DNA from: JAKQIM01 sp964633225
GTDB taxonomy: Bacteria; Chloroflexota; Anaerolineae; Anaerolineales; UBA4823
Length of the DNA stretch: 33,438 nucleotides
Assembly: GCA_964633225.1 (NCBI GenBank)
Contig: CAZWFQ010000040.1
Coordinates: 1 to 33,438 of the forward strand
Direction of reading: 5' to 3'
Shown: positions 15,653 through 24,164 of the stretch, in pieces
Layout: every line of letters starts with the position of its first letter
How positions within the stretch are numbered: the first letter of the stretch is position 1
Position numbers and translations under genes: made by a program
The notes under the pieces: model-generated
Databases searched by the model: none
Told to the model about the DNA's origin: nothing
Seen by the model: only the letters and a program-made list of their open reading frames with translations

Positions 15653-17077
15653 ATGCCCAATAGCAAATCCACCCAAAACACCAGAACCCTCCGGCTGCGC
15701 GCCAATGAGCGCCGCAGGCTGCTCGTGGTTGGGGATATCTTCATGGCGGCAGTAGCACTCATGATCGCCCTGATCATCTGGGCCGTGGCCGATATCGGCG
15801 GCGCTTTCTCGATGGATTTCTTGCGCCGCACACCGGGATGGTTTTTCTTGCTTCCCCTGGTCTGGCCATTTTTCATGGTTGGTCTGCACGAAGAGCACCG
15901 CGCACGCAGCATAGAACAGACCCTGCGTGGCATTGCGTTGGCGGCGGTGATCGGCTTTGGATTTTACTTGCTAGTGTATTTCACGTCCGAGCCCAAATCC
16001 CTCCCCCGCCGCGGCATCGCCGCTTTTGTCATCAGCGTATCAGTGCTTGAGCTGGCATGGCGTTTGTTTTACATCCGCATGCTCAACGCACCAGAATTAA
16101 TGCGCCGGTTACTGATCATTGGGGCCGGGGAAACCGGCACCATTATTCTAAAAATCATCAACAGCTTCTCTCCCCGGCCTTTTATCGTTGCCGGGATCAT
16201 TGACGATGACCCCAATAAAATTGGCACCAAAATTGAGGATTGTGCGGTTATTGGCGGCAGCGAGTGTCTGCTGGAAACCATCGAGCGGGAAAACATCACC
16301 GATCTGATCGTTGCCATCTCGGGCCAAATGAAGGGCAGCATGTTCCAGGCACTGCTGGATGCACAAGAAGCAGGGGTTGATATCACCCGCATGCCTGTGG
16401 CATATGAAGAGCTGCTCAACCGCGTCCCCATCCGGTACCTGGAGGCAGACTGGATCTTGCGCTCTTTTGTAGACCAGGCACGGGTAGATGCCTTTTATGA
16501 ATTGAGTAAGCGTATCCTTGATATCAGTGGAGGAATCGCCGGCGGCATCGTGTTTTGCCTGCTTTTTCCGATCGTTGCGCTGGCTATCTACCTGGACAGT
16601 GGACGGCCAATTTTCTATTCACAGGTGCGCCTGGGCAAGGGCGGCAAACGCTACTGGATCATCAAGTTCCGCACCATGGGCCAGAATGCAGAGCCTGATG
16701 GACAGCCACAGTGGGCCGAAGAAAACGACCGCCGGGCAACGCGCGTAGGTCGTATCTTACGGAAAACCCACATTGATGAACTTCCCCAAATCATCAACGT
16801 GTTGAACGGCGAGATGAGCCTGGTGGGTCCACGCGCAGAGCGTCCCGAGTTGGTGGACTGGTTCCAGCAACATGTGCCGTTTTATCGCGCTCGCCTGCTG
16901 GTCAAGCCGGGGATCACCGGCTGGGCACAAGTCAACCAGGAATATGCCGCCACGGTTGACGAGACAATGGAAAAGCTGGAATACGACCTGTACTATATCA
17001 AACACCGCAGCACCTGGATGGATATCCGCGTCATCTTACGCACCCCGGCTATGGTGCTGGGCTTGCGAGGCAGATGA
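15653..17077 (+). CDS. Polyprenyl-phosphate sugar-1-phosphate transferase (WbaP/EPS-initiating type)
   Basis: Enzyme that starts surface polysaccharide synthesis by moving a sugar-1-phosphate from a nucleotide sugar to undecaprenyl phosphate. The N-terminal half has four membrane helices, then a Rossmann-like domain (RRLLIIGAGETGTIIL). The C-terminal catalytic domain (from about residue 282) carries YELSKRILDISGG, a membrane-inserting helix, IIKFRTMGQNAE, the RKTHIDELPQIINVL signature with its Asp-Glu pair, SLVGPRAERPE and KPGITGWAQVN. About 474 residues, standard for the long form. The start is uncertain: ATG at 15653 lies after AAAGGA at a long distance, while TTG at 15644 has ideal spacing and would overlap the preceding stop. 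Confidence 0.92.
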   Translation: MPNSKSTQNTRTLRLRANERRRLLVVGDIFMAAVALMIALIIWAVADIGGAFSMDFLRRTPGWFFLLPLVWPFFMVGLHEEHRARSIEQTLRGIALAAVIGFGFYLLVYFTSEPKSLPRRGIAAFVISVSVLELAWRLFYIRMLNAPELMRRLLIIGAGETGTIILKIINSFSPRPFIVAGIIDDDPNKIGTKIEDCAVIGGSECLLETIERENITDLIVAISGQMKGSMFQALLDAQEAGVDITRMPVAYEELLNRVPIRYLEADWILRSFVDQARVDAFYELSKRILDISGGIAGGIVFCLLFPIVALAIYLDSGRPIFYSQVRLGKGGKRYWIIKFRTMGQNAEPDGQPQWAEENDRRATRVGRILRKTHIDELPQIINVLNGEMSLVGPRAERPELVDWFQQHVPFYRARLLVKPGITGWAQVNQEYAATVDETMEKLEYDLYYIKHRSTWMDIRVILRTPAMVLGLRGR

Positions 17078-17078
17078 T

Positions 17079-18962
17079 TTGAAACCACGCTTGATCTTTC
17101 GCAACCGGGCCTTGCTGGCAGGAGATCTATTGCTGATCATAGCTGCCGTTTTAGGCAGCTTTGTTCTACGCGTCCCCCTGGGGGCGCGCCTGTTCGATTT
17201 CCGGCTCCAGATCTTACTGATGGTGGCTGCGGCCCTGGTCATTAAGCCGCTTGTGTATTACCAATTCGGCTTATATCGCCGCATGTGGGCGTATGCCTCG
17301 GTGCAAGAATTAAAGCTCATCACCCTGGCAGTCAGCACCGCCAGCCTGGTTTTCACGGTCGTCATCTCGATTTTATCAGCCTTGTTGATCGTCAGCGATT
17401 TTTCGCGCTCGGTCTTGGTCATTGACTGGCTGCTTTCACTGCTGGCGGTAGGTGGGCTGCGTTTTGCGCTGCGCATTTATTCTGAAAGCCAACCGGCAAC
17501 GCGCAATCCACTCAGCCGTGCCCGCAAGGTGTTGATCGTGGGGGCGGGAGATGCCGGAGCCCTGGTGGTGCGCGAGATGCAAAAGAACTCTCAAGCCAAC
17601 CTGCTGCCGGTAGGGCTGGTGGACGACGATCCTGCCAAGCAGCGACAAGAAATCCATGGCGTGCCTGTAGTGGGCATGCTGGATGACCTGGCACAAGTGA
17701 TTGACAGCCGCCAGGCGGAAGAAGTCATCATTGCCATTCCCAGCGCTCCGGGGATGTTGGTGCGTAAGGTGGCAGATATTTGCCGCCAAAAGAATATGCC
17801 CTTCCGTACTATGCCCAGCATCCACGAATTGATCGGCGGGCAGGTCTCGGTCAACCGCCTGCGCGAGGTCGATATCACCGACTTGCTGCGGCGCGCCCCT
17901 ACCCACATTGATACCGAGCTGGTGGGCCTGAGCCTGGGTCAGCGGCGGGTGCTGGTCACCGGTGCTGGGGGCTCAATCGGAAGAGAGCTGTGCCGGCAAG
18001 TGGCACGTTGGAATCCCAGCAGCCTGATCTTACTAGGACATGGTGAAAACAGCATCTATGAAACCCTGATTGAGCTGGAAAACGCTTATCCTGCCCTGCA
18101 AGTTTTTCCGGTGATCGCGGATATCCGCGACCAGGGCCGCCTGGAACATGTTTTTGAACAATACCGTCCACAGGTGATCTTCCACACTGCAGCCCACAAA
18201 CACCTTCCTTTGATGCAAACCAACATGGAAGAGGCCATCACCAACAATGTGTTGGGCACCCAGAACATTGTCGATGTAGCTTTAGCACACCAGGTAGAAC
18301 GCCTGGTGATGATCTCAACAGACAAAGCTATCCGGCCCACCAGCGTCTATGGCGCCACAAAACGCATCGGTGAAATGTTGGTACTGGATGCCGCCCGGCG
18401 CGACCACAAAGCCTTCTCAGTGGTGCGCTTTGGCAATGTACTGGGCAGCCGAGGCAGCGTGTTGTTAAAATGGAAGCGCCAGATCGACAGCGGCGGCCCT
18501 GTTACCGTGACCCACCCCGATATGGAACGCTACTTCATGACCATCCCCGAGGCGGTTCACCTGGTGCTGCAAGCTTTTGCCATGGGCAGCGGCGGAGAGG
18601 TCTTCGTACTCAACATGGGCGAGCAGATCAGCATCCTCGAGCTAGCCAAAGACCTGATCCGCCTCTCTGGCCTGGAGCCGGACAAAGATATTAACATCGT
18701 CTTCACCGGCATCCGCCCGGCCGAAAAACTCAGCGAAGCCCTGTGGGATGAGGGCGCCAACTACCGCCCCACCAACCACCCCGACGTGCTGCGCCTGGAT
18801 GAAGATGAGGTCTTAGAGCACGCGGCTTTATTGGAAGCAGCCCAATCCCTGCTCCACCTGGCGCGACAAGGTGATTGTGAAGCCATCATCCACCTGCTGG
18901 ACGATATTGTTCCCAGCGCATCCGTCAGCAGCACGCCGCCCGACCTGACCGCCATCGTTTAA
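17079..18962 (+). CDS. Nucleoside-diphosphate sugar epimerase/dehydratase, CapD/PglF/WbpM type
   Basis: Membrane-bound short-chain dehydrogenase that converts UDP-HexNAc to 4-keto-6-deoxy or epimerised sugars for polysaccharide synthesis. Four membrane helices at the N-terminus lead into a first Rossmann domain (KVLIVGAGDAGALVVREM). The catalytic domain begins at VLVTGAGGSIGRE (about residue 290), with HTAAHKHLPLM, the ISTDKAIRPTS segment and YGATKRIGE (about 414 onward), then RPAEKLSEAL. A Tyr is kept where WbpM-type enzymes often have Met. I chose the TTG at 17079, since GAGG lies eight bases upstream and the protein then begins KPRLIFRNRALLAGD, right after the previous stop. The 627 residues match the family. 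Confidence 0.92.
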   Translation: MKPRLIFRNRALLAGDLLLIIAAVLGSFVLRVPLGARLFDFRLQILLMVAAALVIKPLVYYQFGLYRRMWAYASVQELKLITLAVSTASLVFTVVISILSALLIVSDFSRSVLVIDWLLSLLAVGGLRFALRIYSESQPATRNPLSRARKVLIVGAGDAGALVVREMQKNSQANLLPVGLVDDDPAKQRQEIHGVPVVGMLDDLAQVIDSRQAEEVIIAIPSAPGMLVRKVADICRQKNMPFRTMPSIHELIGGQVSVNRLREVDITDLLRRAPTHIDTELVGLSLGQRRVLVTGAGGSIGRELCRQVARWNPSSLILLGHGENSIYETLIELENAYPALQVFPVIADIRDQGRLEHVFEQYRPQVIFHTAAHKHLPLMQTNMEEAITNNVLGTQNIVDVALAHQVERLVMISTDKAIRPTSVYGATKRIGEMLVLDAARRDHKAFSVVRFGNVLGSRGSVLLKWKRQIDSGGPVTVTHPDMERYFMTIPEAVHLVLQAFAMGSGGEVFVLNMGEQISILELAKDLIRLSGLEPDKDINIVFTGIRPAEKLSEALWDEGANYRPTNHPDVLRLDEDEVLEHAALLEAAQSLLHLARQGDCEAIIHLLDDIVPSASVSSTPPDLTAIV

Positions 18963-19002
18963 ACCCCACCCACTCAGACACTCACCGAGCGATAATACAA
19001 TC

Positions 19003-20144
19003 ATGCCCGAAATTACTGCCCCCGATTGGGAGAAATTCCTTTCTGAATACCCACAAGCCCACGTACTGCAAGCCANNNNNNNNNNNNNNNNNNNNNNNNN
19101 NNNNNNNNNNNNNNNNNNNNNNNNNNNNNNNNNNNNNNNNNNNNNNNNNNNNNNNNNNNNNNNNNNNNNNNNNNNCCCGATTGGGAGAAATTCCTTTCTG
19201 AATACCCACAAGCCCACGTACTGCAAGCCAGCGCGTGGGGCGAGCTGAAGGCCGGCTTTGGCTGGAGCGTGGCGCGCCTGCAAGTTGGCGAAAGCGGAGC
19301 CCAGCTCTTGATGCGTGACCTGCTGCCGGGCCTGCGGTTGGCTTACCTGGCCAAAGGCCCGGTCGGCCCAGATACAGCCGCTCTGTGGTCCGAACTCGAT
19401 ACCTTCTGCCGCCAGAAAAGATGTGCTTTTCTTAAGGTAGAGCCAGATGCATGGCAGACGGATACATCGGAGACGCCCCCGCCAGGCTTCCGCTCCAGCC
19501 CACACAGCATTCAACCCCCCCGCACGATCATCTTAGACATAGCGGGAGAGGAAAACGCCATCCTGGGGCGTATGAAGCAGAAGACGCGTTACAACATCAA
19601 CCTGGCGCTCAAGAAGGGTGTCGTTGTACGGCGATGTGCCGATATCCCCTTGTTCCATACACTGATGCAGATGACTGCCCAACGCGATCAATTTGGGGTT
19701 CACAGCCTGGCCTATTACCAGCGCGCTTACGAGTTGTTTCACCCACGCGGCGGCTGTGAACTGTTCCTGGCAGAATTCGAGAACTTTCCACTGGGCGCGG
19801 TGATGGTCTTTGCACGCGGCTCACGCGCCTGGTATTTCTATGGCGCGTCATCCAACGAACACCGCGATCGTATGCCCAATTACATCTTACAGTGGGAGGC
19901 CATGCGCTGGGCGCGCTCCCAAGGTTGCACGGAATACGATCTCTGGGGCGTGCCAGACGCCAATGAAGATGTTCTGGAAGCCAATTTTGCTGAGCGTAAC
20001 ACCGGGCTGTGGGGGGTGTACCGCTTCAAACGCGGCTTTGGCGGTGATCTACGCCGCTCCGCCGGGCCCTGGGAGCGAGTTTATAACCCCGTCTTATATG
20101 CCCTATATCGCTTGTGGATTAAAACCCACCCACCCGAAGCCTGA
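19003..20144 (+). CDS. FemAB-family peptidyltransferase, first copy (split by a false gap)
   Basis: GNAT-fold transferase of the FemA/FemB/FemX type, which uses aminoacyl-tRNA to add residues to the peptidoglycan side chain. Diagnostic segments are GRMKQKTRYNINLALKKGV, RMPNYILQWEAMRWA, YDLWGVPD and WGVYRFKRGFGG. The gene is interrupted by 100 N (19076-19175), but the 55 bases on each side of the gap are identical. Removing the N run and one copy joins the ATG at 19003 in frame to the rest and gives an intact 328-residue protein. Without that correction it would be called from an internal ATG at 19269. It sits 40 bases after the epimerase gene with no obvious ribosome binding site. Confidence 0.88.
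19021..19230. repeat. 55-bp identical copies abutting a 100-N gap (assembly overlap)
   Basis: Positions 19021-19075 and 19176-19230 are identical over all 55 bases, and each abuts the N run (19076-19175) directly. Two contig ends that share a 55-base overlap were apparently scaffolded with a fixed 100-N spacer. Collapsing them restores the FemAB reading frame. Confidence 0.95.
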
Positions 20145-20149
20145 TCTTT

Positions 20150-21304
20150 ATGGATGCCCCGAACTGGAACACCATCATTGCCCGTTTTGAACAAACCCAT
20201 CTCCTGCAAACCTGGGAATGGGGACAGGTAAAGGCGCGCTATGGCTGGCAGCCGATCTACCTGGTATGGGATGCAGAAGGCCGCCTCCTACCGCCTGACA
20301 GCACCCCCAGCAGTGCGCAAGCCGCACCGGCGGCGGCAGCACTGGTACTGCGCCGCACCATCCCTGCTGGCGGCTTTGCAGCCCGGTTGAATGTGCTCTA
20401 TGTGCCAAAAGGCCCGCTGTTGGATTGGCAGAATCAGCCTTTGCGCCAGCGCGTGTTGGCAGACCTGCACCAGATCGCGCGCCGCCAGGGCGCTATCTTC
20501 ATCAAGATCGACCCCGATGTGCAATTGGGACAGGGCCTGCCAGGCACGCCCGAGGCCCAAGATGATATCCTGGGCACAACCATTGGCGCCGAACTACAAG
20601 CCAGAGGCTGGCGTTTCTCTCACGAGCAAGTCCAATTCCGTAATACGGTGATGATTGACTTATCGCCTACGGTGGAAGAGCTGCTGGCGCGCATGAAACA
20701 AAAGACGCGCTACAACATCCGTTTGGCTGAACGCAAAGGCGTCAGCGTGCGCGTTGGCACCGCACAAGATCATGGCATGCTCTACAACATGTATGCTGAG
20801 ACATCCCTGCGAGACGGTTTTACCATTCGCGACGAAGCCTATTACCGGGCAATTTGGGAGCGCTTCAGCCAGCCGGCAGCACCTGGCACGGCATGGCCCC
20901 AGGCTGAGCCGCTGATCGCCGAAGTGGAAGGGCAGCCGGTGGCAGCAGTGGTCATTTTCCGCTTTGCAGGCAAAGCCTGGTATTTATACGGCATGTCACG
21001 CCAGGCGCATCGCGAGAAGATGCCAAACTACCTATTACAATGGGAGGCCATGCAGCGCTGCAAGGCTTCTGGCTGCAACCTGTATGATCTGTGGGGAGCC
21101 CCAGACGAATTTAATGAGGCCGATTTGCTGTGGGGTGTTTACCGGTTCAAAGAAGGGCTTGGGGGAAGCGTTGTGCGCCACATTGGAGCCTGGGATCTGC
21201 CCGTCCAGCCCTGGCTGTATAAGCTCTACACGCAAACCCTGCCGAAAGTGCTGGACATGATGCGCAAGCGGGGCAAAAAACGGGTCGAGCAAGCAGTGGT
21301 ATGA
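20150..21304 (+). CDS. FemAB-family peptidyltransferase, second copy
   Basis: Paralogue of the preceding gene, 384 residues, again with the FemAB hallmarks: ARMKQKTRYNIRLAERKGV, KMPNYLLQWEAMQR, CNLYDLWGAPDEFN and LLWGVYRFKEGLGG. Compared with the first copy it has an extra loop near residues 45-70 (LPPDSTPSSAQAAPAAAALV) and a basic C-terminal tail (MMRKRGKKRVEQ). It starts five bases after the first copy stops, with no strong ribosome binding site, so translation may be coupled. Tandem FemAB genes often add successive bridge residues; whether these act on peptidoglycan in this organism is inference. Confidence 0.9.
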   Translation: MDAPNWNTIIARFEQTHLLQTWEWGQVKARYGWQPIYLVWDAEGRLLPPDSTPSSAQAAPAAAALVLRRTIPAGGFAARLNVLYVPKGPLLDWQNQPLRQRVLADLHQIARRQGAIFIKIDPDVQLGQGLPGTPEAQDDILGTTIGAELQARGWRFSHEQVQFRNTVMIDLSPTVEELLARMKQKTRYNIRLAERKGVSVRVGTAQDHGMLYNMYAETSLRDGFTIRDEAYYRAIWERFSQPAAPGTAWPQAEPLIAEVEGQPVAAVVIFRFAGKAWYLYGMSRQAHREKMPNYLLQWEAMQRCKASGCNLYDLWGAPDEFNEADLLWGVYRFKEGLGGSVVRHIGAWDLPVQPWLYKLYTQTLPKVLDMMRKRGKKRVEQAVV

Positions 21305-21329
21305 TTAAGAAAAAGGAAAGGAATTCCTC

Positions 21330-22295
21330 ATGCAAACTCTGCCTCGCCTGAATTTTGCCCACCTGCCCACGCCAATTGAATCCCTGGAGCGACTTTCAGC
21401 CGTTCTCCCAAACATCACCCTGTTGGTCAAGCGCGATGACCAGACCGGCCTGGCCCTGGGGGGCAACAAAACTCGCAAGCTGGAATTCTTGCTTGCCGAT
21501 GCCCAATCCAAAGGCGCACGCACGCTGATCACCGCTGGCGCTTTGCAGTCTAACCACTGCCGGCAGACCGCTGCGGCAGCCGCCCGCATGGGCTTTGACT
21601 GCACCCTGGTGCTGGTGGGCGACCCACCCTCGGCTGCCACTGCTAACCTGCTGCTTGACCAATTGCTGGGTGCAAAGATCGTCTGGGCCAGCCGAGAGCG
21701 GCGCGATGCTGCCCTGCAAGAGACCTTCGATGCAGCCCGTGAACGCGATGCCCGCCCCTACTTGATCCCGTACGGAGGTTCAAACGCCACCGGTGCGGCG
21801 GCCTATGTCTTTGCCATGCAAGAATTTATGGCGCAAAAGGTCCAGGCGGATTGGATCGTTTTTGCATCCTCTTCGGGAGGCACCCAGGCTGGCATGGCGC
21901 TTGGGGCACGCCTGTTCGGCTTCAAAGGCCAGGTGCTGGGTATCAGCGTCGATGAGCCGCAAACTGAGCTTCAAGAAAAGGTAGCCGGATTGGCTACCGC
22001 CACCGCCACTGCCCTGGGTGAGAACATGGCCTTCAAACCGGCCGATATCCTCGTCAACGCCGATTACACCGGCGGCGGCTACGGCGTGCTAGGGCAAGCA
22101 GAAGTAGACGCCATCCAGTTATTTGCCCGCAAAGAGGGCTTGCTGCTCGACCCCGTATACACTGGCCGCGCCGCGGCTGGCCTATTAGACCTGGCCCACA
22201 AAGGCTATTTTAAGCCCGGCGCGACTGTGCTTTTCTGGCACACCGGCGGCGCTCCAGCGTTGTTTGCAGAACGCTATCAAGGCAAACTGGGATAA
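21330..22295 (+). CDS. D-cysteine desulfhydrase / ACC deaminase family PLP enzyme
   Basis: Fold-type II PLP enzyme, 321 residues. LGGNKTRKLEFLLADA carries the PLP lysine (Lys47), followed by AGALQSNHCRQTAAAA with the conserved Ser74, IPYGGSNATGAAAYV (phosphate site), ASSSGGTQAGM and LDPVYTGRAAAGL. The pattern fits D-cysteine desulfhydrase, which makes pyruvate, ammonia and sulfide; ACC deaminase activity is a possible alternative that the sequence alone cannot exclude. AAGGAAAGGA precedes the ATG at 21330. It is the last gene of the + strand run, 25 bases after the second FemAB gene, and ends at a strong terminator. Confidence 0.87.
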   Translation: MQTLPRLNFAHLPTPIESLERLSAVLPNITLLVKRDDQTGLALGGNKTRKLEFLLADAQSKGARTLITAGALQSNHCRQTAAAAARMGFDCTLVLVGDPPSAATANLLLDQLLGAKIVWASRERRDAALQETFDAARERDARPYLIPYGGSNATGAAAYVFAMQEFMAQKVQADWIVFASSSGGTQAGMALGARLFGFKGQVLGISVDEPQTELQEKVAGLATATATALGENMAFKPADILVNADYTGGGYGVLGQAEVDAIQLFARKEGLLLDPVYTGRAAAGLLDLAHKGYFKPGATVLFWHTGGAPALFAERYQGKLG

Positions 22296-22324
22296 ACTCC
22301 CGCCGGCCCCGATCTGTGGTATCA

Positions 22325-22372
22325 AAAAACGGGTGTGCTGGGCGCCAAAGCGCTTGCAGCACACCCGTTTTT
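22325..22372. terminator. Bidirectional intrinsic terminator
   Basis: A perfect 16-bp stem (22325-22340 with 22357-22372) around a 16-base loop, beginning with AAAAA and ending with TTTTT. It can stop the + strand operon (last gene ends at 22295) and the - strand adenylate cyclase (ends at 22388). Confidence 0.9.
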
Positions 22373-22387
22373 GGACCTTTGGCCCTG

Positions 22388-24112
22388 TTATTGTTCCAGC
22401 AAGCCGGTCACCTCGTACACTTCCACCGGCAGACGCTTGCCTTTAGCATGGATTGGCTCTACCGCATGGCCCTGGACGCGGCCATTGAGCTGTTGATACA
22501 CCTCAGTGCTGACCAGGATCTGCCCAGCAGCAGAATTCTCTTGGATGCGCTTGGCTGTGTTGACGCTATCTCCAATGGCGGTATATTCCAGGCGGTTCTC
22601 AGAGCCCACCAACCCCAACACCGCATCGCCGAAGTGAATCCCGACCCCAAAGGAAAGGCGGAATTCAGGCGGCAGATCTTCAGAAAGTGCGATCACAGCA
22701 TCGCGAATACCCAAAGCAGAGCGCACAGCCCGCAGCGCGTGGTCGGTCTGCTGAATAGGCGCATTGAACCATGCCATAATGGCATCGCCCAAGAATTTGT
22801 CGATCGTGCCTTCTTGCTCTAAAACGGCGTCGGCTGCAGCAGCCAGGTAGCGGTTGAGAACCGACACGAGTTGTTCAGGATCGACCCGCTCGCTGAAGCT
22901 GGTAAAACCACGGATATCTGCAAATAAGGTCGTAATACCGGCGCGCTTGCCGCCCAGGTGTAATTTTTCTGGGTCAATCTGTTTGATCACCAGCGGCGAG
23001 ACCATGCGCTCAAACAAGCGGCGCTGCGCCTCCAGGCGCTTCTTCTCGGTCAGGTCATCCAATACAATGGCCACACCCTGGGTAGATTGGTCGGCGTCTT
23101 TGAGAGGCGAGAGGTTGAAGCTTAAAGTCACCTGGCCGCGTTCAGGAAAGGTGGAACGGAACTCCAGCCCGACCATGTGCTGATCATTATTCCGAACGTT
23201 GGCAATGTGACCGCCCAGGTCCAGCGAGATGGGCGGCAGGATTTCACTGAGATTATGCCCCACCAACTCAGAAGTTGAACGCCCCAAGATTGCTTCAGCC
23301 GCACGGTTGCACAGCACGATCTTATCTTCAATATCGGCAGTAATGACACCGCTGACGATAGAAGCAAAGACATTATCCATCAAATTCTTTAACTCGGTCA
23401 CTTCTGCCAGGGTGCGGCGCACCGAATCAAAGAGACGAGCATTCTCAATCGCCACCGCAGCCTGGTTGCTGAAAGCATTCAGCAAGTCGCGCTCAGCCTC
23501 AGTAAAGATACCCGTGCGGATGCGGTTGTCGGCATAGATCACACCGGTGACTTCACCCTTCACCTTGAGCGGCACGCATAAGATGGAGCGCAAGTTGTAG
23601 GCAATGATGCTTTCTTGGCTGCCAAAACGCGGGTCTTCTTGGGCGTTGGTGGTCAGAACCGGTTGGCCTTCGCTGGACACACGGTTGATGACCGTGCGGC
23701 TGATGGCGAATTCAGAAGGATCGAGCGATTCTTGCTCCCAGTTACGGGCGATGCGCGTGGTCAGATCGTGGCCGTTGTCGCGCAGCATCAAGAAGCCACG
23801 CTCAGCGCGCGTCAGGCGAATGATGGTGTCCATCACCACGCGCAGCACATCTGATAATTCCAAAGTTGAATTGACCACCTGGCCAATATCTGCCAGGGCC
23901 CGCATGTTCTTCAACTCGTCATCATTACGCGCCACCTGGCGCCCAAAACGCGTCAGACTGCCGGCAAGTTGAGTGACACACTGGCTAACGCGCGGAGCGA
24001 CGGGCTGAGGGCTGCGACGCAGTTCATCTTGAATCTGATCAGTAAGCTGGCTCAAACGGGCCACTTGCTGTCCCAGGTCAAGCATGATGATGGTGGTGGT
24101 TTCGTCCGTCAT
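22388..24112 (-). CDS. GAF-PAS class III adenylate cyclase
   Basis: Predicted cytosolic cyclase making cAMP, 574 residues. Domains in order are an N-terminal helical segment, a GAF domain (about 70-230; SILCVPLKVKGEVTGVIYAD), a PAS domain (about 245-355; CNRAAEAILGRSTSELVGH) and a catalytic domain (about 390-574). The metal-binding aspartates are Asp399 (FADIRGF) and Asp443 (KFLGDAIMAW). Lys439 and Thr511 (EYTAIGDSVN) are the adenine-selecting pair of class IIIb cyclases, and Asn518 and Arg522 stabilise the transition state. All catalytic residues are present, so it should be active, with GAF/PAS ligands unknown. No ribosome binding site is seen, and TATAAT lies only nine bases before the ATG, so the transcript may be nearly leaderless. 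Confidence 0.92.
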   Translation of the reverse strand: MTDETTTIIMLDLGQQVARLSQLTDQIQDELRRSPQPVAPRVSQCVTQLAGSLTRFGRQVARNDDELKNMRALADIGQVVNSTLELSDVLRVVMDTIIRLTRAERGFLMLRDNGHDLTTRIARNWEQESLDPSEFAISRTVINRVSSEGQPVLTTNAQEDPRFGSQESIIAYNLRSILCVPLKVKGEVTGVIYADNRIRTGIFTEAERDLLNAFSNQAAVAIENARLFDSVRRTLAEVTELKNLMDNVFASIVSGVITADIEDKIVLCNRAAEAILGRSTSELVGHNLSEILPPISLDLGGHIANVRNNDQHMVGLEFRSTFPERGQVTLSFNLSPLKDADQSTQGVAIVLDDLTEKKRLEAQRRLFERMVSPLVIKQIDPEKLHLGGKRAGITTLFADIRGFTSFSERVDPEQLVSVLNRYLAAAADAVLEQEGTIDKFLGDAIMAWFNAPIQQTDHALRAVRSALGIRDAVIALSEDLPPEFRLSFGVGIHFGDAVLGLVGSENRLEYTAIGDSVNTAKRIQENSAAGQILVSTEVYQQLNGRVQGHAVEPIHAKGKRLPVEVYEVTGLLEQ

Positions 24113-24120
24113 ATGAATGA

Positions 24121-24126
24121 ATTATA
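24121..24126 (-). promoter_or_regulatory. Possible -10 box of the adenylate cyclase gene
   Basis: TATAAT on the minus strand just before the ATG at 24112, with no good -35 hexamer upstream. If it is used, the message would have almost no leader, which agrees with the missing ribosome binding site. Confidence 0.3.
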
Positions 24127-24164
24127 CGTCAATTTTAGCAAAGCGCCGAAGAAAAAGCTCGAAC

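Noticed and set aside
16872..17078. Upstream extension of the CapD-type gene from an ATG at 16872
   Set aside because: That part is an out-of-frame reading of the sugar transferase C-terminus; the real protein begins at the TTG at 17079, which has a good ribosome binding site.
19021..19230. A biological tandem duplication within the FemAB gene
   Set aside because: Both copies are identical, stop exactly at the N run, and removing one restores the frame; an assembly overlap explains it fully.
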